Source: Leuctra nigra
Lineage: Eukaryota; Arthropoda; Insecta; Plecoptera; Leuctridae
DNA: 64,000 bases
Assembly: GCA_934045905.1 (NCBI GenBank)
Contig: OW203763.1
Span: 40,206,724-40,270,723 of the forward strand
Direction of reading: 5' to 3'
Shown here: positions 31,001 through 46,000 of the stretch, in pieces
Layout of the letters: each line of letters starts with the position of its first letter
How positions within the stretch are numbered: the first letter of the stretch is position 1
The notes under the pieces: generated by a model
Seen by the model: the letters and a program-made list of their open reading frames with translations, nothing else
What the model was told of the DNA's origin: nothing
Databases searched by the model: none
Position numbers and translations under genes: made by a program

Positions 31001-34000
31001 TTGTCGGCAAAGCAGTTCTCATCGCAGTAGTCAGATTCAAAAATTGAAAACTCAGCAGCGTTTGCATAATGAAGAATTATTATTTCTTATCAAGAATTAA
31101 AAATTTCTACAAAAAATACATTTTGGAAATTTTTTCAAAAAATAAACTTAATACAACTTTGTGAATAATATTATATCCAGGTGATATATAGGCTGTTCAA
31201 TTTACGCTTACAACGCCGTTAGGGTGTAAATAAGCAGCACCATCCAGACCTTCCATCTGAATTCACACTTTGCCAACCTAAACTCTCCAAATAAAATCAG
31301 CTAACTTGAATGTGCCACCTAGTTCTAGCTGATTTTCATTTTGTTGTGTTGGTGCTAGCGTAGTACATCATTTTCGTTGCCATCTTCACCACCATAATCA
31401 TTGTACAGAAGATTTGAACAAACTGTAGTACATGATTTTTTATTAAAATAAGGAACCTTAAAGAACCTTTAAGAACCTTTAAGAACCTAATTGATTATAA
31501 AGGTTCGGGTTCCGGTTCCAGTTCTTTGGGAAAAAAGTATAACGGTTCCGGTTCCGGTTCTGGTTCCGAAATTATAAAGGTTCATACCGGTTCTAGGTTC
31601 CGGTTCCGGTTCGGGTCCCTGAAATATTTCCAGAAAATTTACGAATTTAATTTTACCACAAATTTTACATCCATATTTCTGACAAGGAAGATCAAGGGGT
31701 CATGATTCTATTAAATTACAATGCAGTCCCGTAGATGTTTGTGTCCAGAAACAAAAATGTAGGTCCTCCTAATATATTCCTTGCCACTTAAAGTACTACT
31801 GAAGTTTTTGAATAGTAATTTTCCTAATGACAACCGATGACTTGTAACTTTTACTGGCCGACAGCTTTGTAATGAATGAATATGGACATTTGCAGAACAT
31901 CAATAGCAGCAAGCTACGCGTTGACCTACGCTTCTACGCAGAATGCATCAACTACGGGGTTTTTACAAACAAGGAAGGATTACCGACACTTGGCAACGTG
32001 CTGACGGTACTTATTGGCATGGACAAGGAAGAACATAACAACATCAACATCATTCTTAACTTCTGCCGACACTGTGGAGATGATTTTGCAGGTACCTAGT
32101 TTTTAATTTACACTATCATTAGTTTAGAGTACCATCAGGCCATGTGGCGATTTCCACCTACCTATATCCTTAGAGGGATTATTTAGGGATGGGGTGTATG
32201 AGGGGCTTCAACTTGGTGGTTTGCATGATACATTTGAACTGTAACAAAGCATGCTTGGGATCACAGTTTTAAAGAATTAAAGGTTTTTATTGCACATATC
32301 ACATATAAATATCTCAAAATTGGTCAGGGTCCATGTTTTAAAGGATTCAGAATGGTGTATAGCCTACATAATTGTTATGCATTTTTGTTTGTTATGAACA
32401 CATTTGTTATTTTAAATTTGATTTTTCATATTAGTATTTAAAAAGCAGTTTTCAATGCTAAAAGCTCAACAAGAACAACCAAATACTAGCATTGAACTTT
32501 ACGTGAACCCTGTTGAGTACCTATTATAAAGCAAGCGGACTGAGCGTCACCATTAGATCTTGCGTCATATTCTGTGGCGCTCTTCAGGCATACTGGGACA
32601 TGAGGTCACATCGCTTTTAATCAATCGATCTGAACGTTTCCACACATACTAACACCATTGAGGAGATGGGTATAGAGTTGGGCAAGCCATTCGCAAATAA
32701 AGAAATTTTGTTTTTCAATAGAAGATTCACTGAGACGTGAAGACTCCATGAGTCTGCTCTACTCACCTATCCTATCCTCCTAAATGGATATAAAATTTTA
32801 GAAATATAAGGATGACATAATCTTGTCACTTCTCTTTAGTTGCTATGATTGCAGTCTAGGACTTACAGGCCAGTAAATTGCAGTTACTAACAGAATATGT
32901 TAAGGGTGATTATTTTCTTAGTTTAGTTAGATATAGTTGTGCACAAAGATATTTAAACAAATTAGATATACCTATTGACAGGCACCTTATTCCAGGCAAC
33001 TTCACCTCCTATATAATGGCGCATCGTCAATGGAGTAGAGTTGTTGAGGCGGCAGTAGGACTACCAGTCCTGTAACGCCATAACAAAAAAAAAAATTGAC
33101 AGGCAACATTGAACCACATAGTAGTACCTACTACCTACATTGTCCAATTCAGAATGTACGCATTTGAGGAGAAATATTTTCCAGTAATTATCCATAGTTA
33201 TTAATGTTAATTGTTAACTAGGGAGTTACCTAATTATATTATTATGTATCTCTGTATCTATCTTTCTCTTCTCTGTATCTTTCTGGATAAGATGCTTACC
33301 GTAATAAAATTGTCATTTTTCTTCGGAGCAGCATTGGTACCGACCAGAATACGCAAGTTGTCTGAGCAACTCAACGTTTCGATACCAAGAAGCGAACTCT
33401 TACCAAAAGAGAAGCAGAAGAATGTCAGATCATTGCTGAAAGATTATTTTACATCTCTGAGTAAGCACTATGTTAAAGTTCATAAAGAACTTCAATTATT
33501 TCAACGTCAGAACAAGAAAATTTTGCAAACAAAGGGTGAACTAAGCTCTGAGCGGAAAGCGAAACAAGAAAAACTAGAGTCTATGTTGAAACGTTTGAAA
33601 GTTGGGGTGGAAGGTTTTGCGGAGCAGTTAGACGAGGCGCTTCCGGACTTGCCCGAGGATGAGAGTAGCAAGGGTGATGAGGGATTGTCGATGCCTGTCG
33701 GACAGAGCGGAAGTGAAGAACTATTCTCGACGGCGGCGCTGTGGGAGGACGAAGAGATGCGACGGTTCTACGAGGTTTTGCCGGACCTTCGAGAGTTTGT
33801 TCCTGGTCACGTCACTCACACAGCCAAGCCGCAGAGCGACATCAGCGAGACCGTTCTAGATTCCGAGATTGCCATACCTGCTGAAGATGACGAAACCAAA
33901 GAGGAGTTGGCAACGATGCTTGAAGTAATTGATGGTGAGTTCCAAATAGTAACTCAATTACATTACACATTTTAATAAACCCATATTATTAGGTTACAAA

Positions 34001-37000
34001 TTTTTGCAATTAGTTGAAGGAAGATTTTTTCTCTGTGACCTTCAAAATTGTAAAAGTGTGTGTCACAAGCTTGTTGAATTAATCATTCTGATAAAAGTGT
34101 TGTGACCCCGGGTTTCCTTTTGAGACCTTATTGGTTATGATTAGGGGTGTGCGAATAGTGATTTTTGACTTCGAATACGAATATCGAATAATTGGAACCT
34201 AAATTAAAATACATAATATCAATTAAAAAAAAAATTGGGCACCAAACTGTTTTCATATGACCAGAATGAAAGATGGCCATAGTGAGAATGTACTATGATT
34301 GTGATGTAATATGCAAGGATAATATTGTTGTCTTGTCACTAATCATCACAAAAGATGAAATTAACAGGAAAAAAAGGAGTATGAGGAAGGTCTACCTGGA
34401 GGAACAATAACCTACAAATAATATTCCCTCGAAATCAAAATGGCGGCCACGACTATTTCCGGTTGGAGTTTTAGACTTTGCAGCAGTTAGCAGCATTGAA
34501 AAACACTCTTATTTGAGAAATGGCGGGATAATTTTGAATTAAAAGACATGAACTATTCGAAAATTTTCGAATATTCGAATTTTCGAAGTATTCGAAAGTT
34601 CCAATACTTTATTTTTGAATACCGAATCGAATATTCAAACCAAATATTTTCGAATATTCGCACACCCCTAGTTATGATGGTAAAGTTATAAATAACTTTT
34701 AGCAAATTTGTGTGATTGATGTGACAGCATCACTGACCAACATAGATTTCTCACAATAGAAGTAATTTATCACAAGCTAGCAATGTAACGGAAGTTTATT
34801 TGTACCACTTGTTTGTGTACACTTGTTAGTGGTAGAGAATTCTCTTTTTCTGTGATTTTAGTATAACATTTCGACAATTCCTATGCGTAGGTAGGTACTT
34901 GAAGTTGTGGAAAACCTGGGTAAATATTACACAATACGAAATTTTCCTCGATAATCTTGACTACAACCTCACACTCACAGACATGCTGATGCAGCTGGTT
35001 TAAAAGTAATTTTTCATGATTGAGTTCTATGAAGATGCAGCTATTTTAAAAATAATTGTTCATGATTGAATTCTTTAAATTAACTGTGCTCTTTGGATAC
35101 TTTGCATGCTTCCCATCAAACATCCGCACTCCTTTTTGTAACTACCTTCTTTGTTGTCCATTTCAGTGTGTACTTTAGGTAAGGTTAACCATCACTTTAA
35201 AAGTTTGACTGGGTAAAAGTGGAGGCAAGTCTTACAAATGTTACCTGTCATTGACTTCCATATGTTTCAGAACCGGAAGAGACTGAAGCTCCGACAACCG
35301 CCAGTGCTTTAAGCACAAAGAGCATGTTCGAAGCGTACTTAACTCAGCTGCCAAACTGTATCAACAGAGAGTCAATCGACACAGCCGCAGTTGACTTTGT
35401 CATGAAATTTAATACTAAATTCAATAGAAAACGGCTCACTAAGTAAGCAGTCATTCTGGACTTTGACAAAACTTCTTAAAATCAAGTCAAAATTGTATAC
35501 ATTGGTTCTTGGAGAGTTGCTAAATTTTAGAGTTTTAATTTTAACCTCTAGTCAATTATTTATTATATTAAAATTTTAATATTTATATCAAATTATATGA
35601 TATTTTAACAATTAAGTTAAATTTCCATTATATTTGTAAGATTATCTCTTTAAAGTGTGTTTTAGTATATGTATATTAAGAAGCAATATATCTATTGATA
35701 TTAGAAATTTATGAGTATATCAATTGAATCCATGTACATAATAATGATATTGCTTCTTTGTTACTCAGGCTACTCTTCAACGTGCCTCGAATTCGACTAG
35801 ATTTGTTACCATTCTATGCCAGGATGGTTGCCAATCTCTATCCTGTCATTTCTGAAATAGCCACTGATTTGGCATTGCTCTTGAAGCACGATTTCAAATT
35901 CCACATCCGCAAGAAGGTGAGGAAGAAATTTCAGCATGTAGTACTAAGTTCTAACTGATTAATCCTGTCTTAAGGTCGGATAGGACCAACTTTGGATTAG
36001 CTAACTATCGATAGTTAGTGGGTAAATAGCCAATGAATCCAGTTGGCGCGAATTCCACAGACAGCCAATAAGATTCACTAAATTCCACTAACCAGCAATA
36101 GTTAACTTAATCCAAAGTTGGTCCTATCCGACCTAAGTGACCCATTACAAGTATGGTCAATATGAAGAGTTCAGCATGCAGATTTTAGAGATACCTACAT
36201 TTGATTTGATCCTGTACCGTATCATATCAAAATTAAATTGTTGATATTTTATAATTGATTTAATAGCCGTGTAATTTTGAGTGTATACAAGGGTTATCTA
36301 CAAAGTTCAATTTGATCATAAGTATCACACCTCTCAACTGTATTCGCTTCATATGCACAGTGGCGTAACATCAGATTTCAAGCCCTCCCCCCCCCCCCCC
36401 CCACCCCTCCCCCTCGCAGGATATATTTTTAGGGCCCCCTACTTTTTAACCTCTATACCGTAAAAATCTAAAATCTAAAATTTTTTTGTGTTAATATTTC
36501 AATACCTTTACCTACCTTTTGAGTTTGATACTTTTTCAATCGCTATTGTAAATCCATTTGCGTGCTATGGATTTTTTTAGTAGTAGTATTTAGTAGTAGA
36601 AAAATGAACTCTTTCGTTTCTTCTGTTCTTTGATTTTATTGGAACTATTCTTGTTTGCAAAGGCTGCATTGTGTCGGGAGATAATTAATCCATCAATAAC
36701 GTTGATTTTGCGGTCTGTTGAGCAATTGATGTCGGTAGTGCCCTCTACTTCATCTTCCTCTCATATGCCCGCAACAAGCTTCATCTTGCTCCATCACTTG
36801 CCCACCTTCTTTGCTAAGCTCTATGATTACTTTTAGTCTTAAGAATGTTATATTCAAGTATAGTTAAGAGACTTGGGATGGTTGCACACAATTTCTTCAA
36901 GGTTCCAATGGAAATTTCTCTTCACATCAATAAAATGTTTTAAAATCGAGCGCTTGCACATAATTTAAATTCAGTGATCTAATTAATGTCATTAACTACA

Positions 37001-40000
37001 TGACTTATGGGGTTTGGTTTGTCCTCGCTCGTTACATATTATGATTAATTTTTTATAAAATCATATTTTACGTCTTGGGGATGTTCCAGAGGCCGTAATT
37101 TACTTCAATGAGTGGCATTATTTCGTTCAGTGAGATATAACTGTGGCTTGATATTATTAAGTTTTATTATTTTGTGAAGACAAAACTAAAAAAAAAAAAC
37201 ATTTTTGATAATTGTGAAGAACTGCGAGCATCCCCGTACAATAGATAGAAAGCCTCTGAATGGAAAGTACCTAAGCAGTAACTATTTATTAGTGATATAT
37301 TAAAGGCTAGTGATACATTTACATATATTTTGTTTAGGGCTCCCATCCGTACCGTTTTTAACGGGACAGTCCCTTCTTTTGAGGTAGTGTCCCATTGTCC
37401 CGTTTTTCTAACAACTCAAAAATCCCGCTCATTTTCATTCAAATGCACTCTGCATCGATAATAAATATAATAATAAATATAATCTAAATCATGATTGTCA
37501 TTGACTTCCTTTGGTTTATCCCTCATCTTTTATACAAAACAAACGTAACCTCTTTGGAGACATTTAAAATAGGTAGGTAATAGGTACATGATAATAATTA
37601 GTAGGTACCTATTGAAGGAAACAAAACTATGCACGTTCAATAAAAAGAAACACAATTTATTTCCTGTCAAAAGTGCGTAGAATTGCTCTAAATCATGTTA
37701 TAAATTTCAAATTTTTCCCGGGGCTATGCGCCCCGGACCCGCATTTCGCTGGGGGGCCACCCCCCCAGACCCCCCATTGTTGTCGCACGGGATTTTGTAT
37801 CTGAAATTTTTTGTCCTGCCTTTTCACATTTAGATTATGGGAGCCCTAATTTTGTTGTATTAGAAAAATATAAATTAGAAAGGAAACTTGTAAATGATAA
37901 TGGTGTGTGTCTGCGTAGGATCAAATCAACATCGAGTCTAAGATCAAGAACGTGCGGTTCATCGGGGAGCTGGTGAAGTTCGGCATGTACACGAAGATCG
38001 AGGCGATGTTCTGCGTCAAAGTGCTGCTGCAAGACTTCACACATCATCACATCGAGATGTGCTGTAATCTAATGGAAACCTGCGGCCGGTTTCTCTTCCG
38101 ACATCCAGACTCCCATCAACGCACCAAAGTCTATCTGGTAACGAACTAACTTACCTTTTAGAATTTACTCTCTCCTTCTTATTTTATAATTTAGTTAAAA
38201 GTTCTCGTATATTGTACAAGCTAGATTCATATAAAATTAAATTAATCTTAATCTAGAATCTAGATTCATCTATATTCTTAGAAGTAACCTGGAGTAGGTA
38301 ACTCTTTAATCTCTATAACTCGGGAGTTAATCTAAACTGACTGAAATTTATTTCATTATGGGCTTAACAAAATTACAACATTAGCATCACTGTTCCAATA
38401 TAGATAGAAGATCTGTTCATTGATGTCGAAAGGTCAGGCAAAGATACCGCTTTCAGAAGATATTTTGAAGTTGTCTTACATGGTGATCCAGCAGCTCTGT
38501 AATGACATCTCTGTTCTTAGTAAAATACAAATATTTGAACAGAAACACTGGTATTGTCAAGAAATAAAAATAAAAAGAGTCCGCAATATTTCGCCGATGC
38601 GTTCGACCGGCTTTGTCAAGCGAGACTGAAGTGACTGAGACTGAAGTGGACTCTTTTTATTTTTATTTCTTGACAATACCAGTGTTTCTGTTCAAATATT
38701 TGTATTTTACTAAGTTGTTTCCTGGTATATTATCTTCTTCTTTGTGTTTATTAATCTCTGTTCTTCTTAAATCATTATAAAATCAATACCTAATTTGTTC
38801 ATTGTTAAGAGGTTGGAAAAGTAGGGGTACGGTAAGAAAACTAGGGGTTACATAGTCATATATACACGGTGTTATCATTGCAATGTATATTTATAAGGTC
38901 CGGTATAACCAAAGTTAAACTGTGCTGGATTAACTAACTTTTGAACTAAATTCAACTGTTTCAATCATTAGGAAGTATGGGATTGGCCGGGCCGTCAATT
39001 TAATCCAATATTTAGTAAATTCAGCATAATTTAACTTTGGTAACTAATACCATGACTAAATGAGAGGAAAAATTATACAACATTAATTCGACACAAATCA
39101 ATTAATATTTTGGGAAGAGATGTCTGTAGAAGAATCTGCTTTGTCTGTAAGCAGTGGGCTTGATGTCAACAGGAGCAAATGATGCGCAACAAGTGTGCTC
39201 TGCCACTGGACGCGCGCTACTCGACGATGATCGAGAACGTGTTCTACTCTGTGAATCCGCCGGAGAACAGCGCGGCAGTGCGCAAGGTGCGACCGCCCAT
39301 GCACGAGTTCATCCGACGATTGCTATACCAGGAGTTGAACAAGTCCAACACCGACAAGATGGTACGTGAACCCCAAGTGTGAACATTATGGCGACGTCCA
39401 TGTCTGGAAATGAAATCCATATTCTTGCTTGTTCCATAACAGCCTCTCGCTCAAAATAATTTCCAGATTTATCGGCGCAAATGCCCAGAGTCTACTGGAT
39501 TCTGTCCGTAAGATTATTAGCACACGGTCTTGTGGTGTTGAGGAAGGTCATGCGTATATATCTACTTGCGGACGAACTTCTTTTGAGCATGAGGCTGTAA
39601 GCGAGTAAAAATAACTTGATTGATGGATAGCATTTGTCTTTGTTTCATTGCATTTATTAACATTGTATCATGTTTATATATTTGTGGTATATTTATTAAC
39701 ATAAAACCTGTTGACATTATGATTTACTGTCTTCCAAAATATCTTAGAGGCAGAAGGCCCGATGTCCATGTCAATGATTATTGAGGTAAGCTCATAAAAC
39801 AGGGATTCTGCATTCATTCAATCACATTTATAATGCGACACCAGTCATTTTGTAAGAGAATACTTCAATTTAACTATATATGTTGACATCAGTCAAATGG
39901 CAAATTGATGGAGGTTGATTACATGATCAAAAGTGTGTAACATAAAATCAAGAAAATGGACATTGGGCCTTCTGCCTGCCTCTGAGGTTCAGATATGCAT

Positions 40001-43000
40001 TCATTAAATAGCAATTTATTTAATTGAGTAAAACATCATCAAGTTATATCATCAAGTTATAAACCAAGTGTCAGTGGTGGAAATTTTCAATCATAAAAAC
40101 TATTTAAAAAGCAAAATGTAATGAAAAGAGTGTAGGTTCTAGACAAGCTCTCTAAGTAGTTTCTCTAATTCCTACATAGAATACTGCAGCACTGCAGGTC
40201 CTGAAACCCTTTCTGATTTGATAAAATCTGTTAGTTGAGCCTTTGAACGTAGATCTCTCTTCTCTCGTGTCTTGAATTCGGAAATGACTGTTGGATGGAT
40301 CTCAGGTTCGACTGATGCGACGTCTCAACTGGGCTGATCCTGAGCTCGCTGCGTACACCTGCAAGTGTCTCACGCACGCGTTCAATGTCAAGTACTACAA
40401 CATACCGTGCTTGGCAAATCTGCTTGCTGGACTTGCCATCAAAGAGGTCAGTGTTTTGATCTTGAAGGAGATTGGAACGTTTGAATTTCACTTTTAATAA
40501 GTCTTAAAAATAAGTGAAGAGCGTCGTCAATGAACATGTTCAAATCCGTTGAATATTTTATGAATGAAAATGTTACAGGGAGAAGTCACATGAGTTGTAA
40601 AATCACTTCTTTATGTCGAAAATAAATTCTCTCTTCTTTGAGTGCAGTAGTTTGACCTAGGACCAACATCGTATTTTTTACCACTAGTCATCTTTTAAAG
40701 AGTGCACATGAAAACCAGTCCTTTGTGTGGCCAATTTATTTTTACTTGTATAAAATATTGGTTAATGACAAATCATATATTAAAAAAATATAATTTTTGA
40801 AAGAAACTTGAATCTCATAATTTAAAATGTGTGTATCTGAATGCATCTTTATCTTCTATTTCTAGACTCAAATAAAACTTCCAGTATCTTGTGTCCGTAA
40901 CGCATTGTATCGAAGTATTCTACTATGTGTTCGTAGGACTCTGTGGGGACTCAAGTGGTGGACGCTGTTTTGGAGGACATTCGCCTGGGCATGGAACTGA
41001 ACCAGACTCAGTACAACCAGCGGCGTATTGCGATGATCAAATACATCGGGGAACTCTACAACTACCGCATGGTTGAGAGCATCGATATATTCAAGGTAAC
41101 ACAATCCACGTACTGTGAAGAGTACCTACCTACTTCTGGTACTTAGCTGGGTCCGCAGTTAAATGTCGCTGCTCTTGCTACGACTGTTCAGATAGAGCGT
41201 GTATGTATCATTCACATATCCTCGATGAAGTTTATGCAGTGTGATGTACTAGTGCGACGGACTTGTGAATGGTTAAATGAAAAACCGCACACTCAAAATT
41301 GCTTTATAGGGACCCAGCTTTAGTGCTGGTCTTATTAAAATTTTATGCATTAGTGTATATGCATGATTTATGAATATGATTGATCTCTTGGAATTGATTG
41401 TATTTTACATTTCTTAAATTGGTGATTGTTGTGAATGTCTTATGTTTGTTTAAAACACAAGTCAATTGGGATGGAAGGAGCTTTGGTGGCATCGCAAAAC
41501 CCCTTAGCCATGTTGCATGTTGTCTTCGAAATGATGTTGGAATTGGAACCCAAATTATTAGACTGAAATTGTTTTGGTTGCCAACTCAATTATTTGACCA
41601 TTGATGATCAGCAAGTACTCTCTCTTTGCAGGTGCTCTACCTCCTAATTTCATTTGGCATCACTCAAGACTACAACTTTCCGTCGCCTCTCGACCCTCCC
41701 GGCAACGTGATACGCATCCGATTGGTGTGCGTCCTACTCGACACTTGCGGCCAATACTTCACCAACGGCGCCACCAAGAAAAAGCTCGACTACTTCTTCA
41801 CTTTCTTCCAGAACTATTTTTTATTCAAGAAAGATGATCCTTACTGGAGTCAAGAGCAGGAGAAGTTCCCGTTTGGCATCGAAACGATATTTCGAGAGAG
41901 CGTAATGAGTTTACGTCCAAACATCCACATGTTTGCGGATTTAGCCGAGAGCCAACTGGCCATAGAGAAGCTGCATGAACAGCTGATTCTGGACCAGCCG
42001 GAGGTGTATAAGATGGAGGAGAGATCACTGTTGGAGGATGGCTCACAAGCGGACGAAGAGTCGCAAGGTGAAGAGTCGAACAACGTCGCGGGATATTCCA
42101 TGGAGACCATCTTGGAAGCCGATGATGAGAACTCAAGTAAGTTGAAGGCCTCTGTTATTCTTTATTAGAAACGAAGTTGTTTTGCTACTTCCAAATCGAG
42201 CTAAATAAGTTGTCAAAAGAGCAAGATTGGTGCTGAAAAAGCTTGTACATAGCAAGTACAATCTATCCATCTAGGTATCTATCACCAGTGTCCATGTTCT
42301 CATTCACAATAGACCAGTCTCTAAAGTCAATATCAAGAAGAATCAAAATATACCTCAGCTTTATTCTTCAGAACCCCCAAGAATACAAAGAAAGCAAATA
42401 ATTTTACGATCACAAAACAGAGACACTTTCTGCGATTGGGAAAGAAGGAGTATAGATTAACTATCAGTACCTACTACCTACCCAAGATTTTGCATTAGGA
42501 ATTATTAAATAGTGTCTGTCTGCCCATGTCTGCCCATGTTAGTAAAGAATAACATGTTTATCAATAATATTAAATGTGCAAAATATAGCGAGTTGAAATA
42601 ACTAATACGAATAAGATAAATAGATAGGTGCAAATGGAAGAGGTAAGGATGGGTTATGATTGAGATCTGGCAAAGAGGACTTCACAGAACTTTAATATGT
42701 AATGAAAACTTAAACAAAACTTAAACAAAGAGAACTTTGATACCTACATCATAACACATTTGGTTACGTAAATGTGTATTTAAATGTGTATTGCTCAGAT
42801 TAATAATAGCAGCAGGACAGACACCATTAACTAAACCAATTAGAAGACTTACTACAACAAAAAACTATTGACATTTAATTACAAATTATTAACTGGCAAA
42901 ATGACAGATTCATACACATCCTTGATCATCAATTAGGTAACATAGGTACATGTGTTTCACAATCTCCAGTAAAACAATTTTTATATTAGAAGTTGATGTC

Positions 43001-46000
43001 AACATTAGCCTTCTCAAAATGTTAACAATGAAATGCTGTTTGACAGTGTTGGGTAAGTTCCTTTTGAAAAGGAACTAGTTCCAGTTCCAAGTTCCTCGCT
43101 AAAAAAAGGAACTAGTTCCAGTTCCAGTTCCTTCAAAAATGAAAGGAACTATTCCGTTCCTAGTTCCTTTATAAAAGGAACTTAGTTCCTTTTAGTTCCT
43201 TTTTAAAGAAAGGTGTAATTTTAATTGGAATTGGAATTTTTTAATTAGAACATTCGGAATCCACATTATTTTCTCCCCAAAAGAAAAAAAAAATCTCGGA
43301 TTATTAAATTGGAAAACATTTTTGTTTGCTCTTGCTGCCATATTTCAATCACTGAACCACAGCAGATTCGAAAAGATTATAAGAGAGATAAGAAGGTTCG
43401 TAAAAACTAAAAATTCAGTGGCGATGTGATGTGTCCTACACAGTGATCGGAAAGGAAATTTGTGAGGAAGGAAACAAAGTAAAAGCTAAAAAGACGTCGA
43501 TCTGAAATCTGTGTGCCTACCCTGCGCACTGCACTTGCTCACGAGCACGGTCATTACTAGGAATGGAGTTCTTTGGTCTGAAGGGTTGGCCACGCGACTA
43601 CAGGTAGATAGATGTCCATTGTGTTAGGGTAGGTGACGACTGGTTTGAGTTATTTTTAGATGCCAAATAGCAAGGAGGACTTCTGACAGAATTAAAAAAA
43701 TATGTGGCTTCTATGCAGTTTTTTGGAGTAAAAGTACAGTCAAATTTAAAAAAGGAACTTAGCAAAAATCGTTACAGTTCCTCAAAAAAAGGAACTAAAC
43801 CGTTCCATAGTTCCTCCCTAGAAAAAAGGAACTAAGACGTTCCATAGTTCCTAAGAAAAGGAACTAGTTCCTAGGAACGGAACTATTTCGTTCCGTTCCT
43901 ACCCAACACTGCGGTTTGTGAGCTGCATTTTCTATAATAGTTGCCCTAGCGTTTTTATATTACAGTTACATACATTTTAACATTATGTAGTGTAAAGTGT
44001 GTGCACCGTATGGCTTGGCTGGCATGGAGCGAGTGTGTTGGGCAGTGCCAGTCGAGTCACGACATGTCACGACTTGTTTTGACGGTGTTTCAGAGGATGC
44101 GTGGTCAGGAGATGAGGTGGACCAGAGAGGAGAGGAGCTGGAAGATCAGGCTGATGGTGAGGACCAAGGGGCGGAAGGGTTGGAGCCAAATGTAAGCTTT
44201 CATTCAGTTCTGAGCAAGTAAATAAATGTTGTGTCCCAAGTTTTGTTCAATCTGTGCAAACTGTTACAGGAGAGAGTAAAAAAATCCCACTCTTTTAATA
44301 GCTTTTCGAAGAAAACTTTGGGAATATTTTAATTTATTTCAATTTATTTCGTTATTATTCATTATTGTATGCATGTGAACTCTTTTTCTTCAAGACTTTT
44401 AGCATGTATGTACATGTACGAGGACTGTTGAAGAAGTTCCAAGACATTTTAATTGCACCAACGAACACATTTAGAGAGGTGTGGTTGGTCACATTGTTTG
44501 GCTGCAAATCTAAAGAATAACTCCCCATTTTCCGATTATTTTTTTTTTATTTTTTATTTTTTTATTGGTACTAAAGAATGAATACATACATAGAAATAAT
44601 AACACACACTACAACAATATGCCGCTTAGCCAAAAGGCTACTCTGCGGCCAAGTACAAGATAAAATAATACAGATGTGATGTGTCTTCTCTTCCTATCAT
44701 CAAACAATCAAATAAATAATAATCTTGAAAATAAAGCAAAGGCAATAACATAATATAACATAATATCAGTGATACCAAATACACTAAATACAATATCTAT
44801 ACATACATGAAGGAAATAAATAATTGAATGAATATATCAACATTGAGAGGTCAACTGGTAATTTCACTTAAAAGCCACATTTTAATTCCCATTTTAATAT
44901 GCTCATATTTACTAAGATCTTTTAACTCTGGTGGTATCCTATTAAAAATTTCTGGCACAGTATACGCTAGCCTTCTCTTACCATGTTTGTTTTTGTGAGA
45001 TGGAAGTTTGTACATACCTTCAGTTTTTGCTCTCGTATCTTTCACACTGTCATTTTTAAATTTGAAATCATCGCTAAAATAATACTTTACAATTAATCTA
45101 TATTCAAACAGATCATAAATACTTAAAAACCCCAGCGACTTGAACAAATCTTTTCCTACATTTGAACCATATTTTATGTGTGGTGGAGCTATTGTTTTCA
45201 ATATTCTTTTTTGTACTGTAAATAATTTATATAAGTGTCCCATGGAAGCGTTTCCCCATGCCAACAATCCGTATGACAACAACGATTCCACAAACGCGCT
45301 ATACATTAATTTCCGTAGATTGATAGGCAATACATAATTTAAATTATATAAAAGATAGTTACAGGCTCTAAGTTTATTACAGAGTATATTAATATGTGAC
45401 TTCCAAGTGAAATGTCTATCTATAGTAATGCCTAAGTACACGATAGAATCAACTACATCAATCCTTGTTATGCATTCGTTACAAATATCTGATTCTAAAT
45501 TATGTAAACAATTATGCGTGTGAAAAATAACATTAATAGTTGCATGTTTCTGTACATTAAATGGGGAACATATATGAATGAGTTTTGTTTTATCGGAATT
45601 AATAACTAAATAATTATCATGGGTCCATCTAAGTAGTCTGTTAAAATTAAGTTGCGTCTCTTCAATTGCACAATCAATGTCCTTATGCGCCGCTAGCAAG
45701 ACAGTGTCGTCAGCATACATGAATATATTACTTCCATTAAATAACGTAAATACATAATTTACATAAACAATGTACAATATGGGCCCCAAATTTGAGCCTT
45801 GGGGCACCCCAGTGACAAGATCTTTAGGAAAACTATATGTATTTGACACTTTAACAATTATTCGTCGATTCCTCAAATAATTTTCAAACCATACTAATAA
45901 AGGGCCTGCAATACCTATATTCTGTAATGAATCTAAGAGAATTCTATGATTCATGGTGTCAAACGCTTTTGAAAAATCTATGAACAAAGCTATTATGTGA

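Noticed and set aside
32878..33072. 65-codon frame considered as a UPF2 exon
   Set aside because: Exons 4 and 5 join in phase without it, it lacks acceptor/donor sites in phase, and its sequence has no UPF2 match.
38405..38503. Possible extra UPF2 exon between exons 8 and 9
   Set aside because: Exons 8 and 9 join seamlessly (VYL/EQMM as in other UPF2 proteins) and the frame ends in a stop; kept only as a low-confidence UBE4-like fragment.
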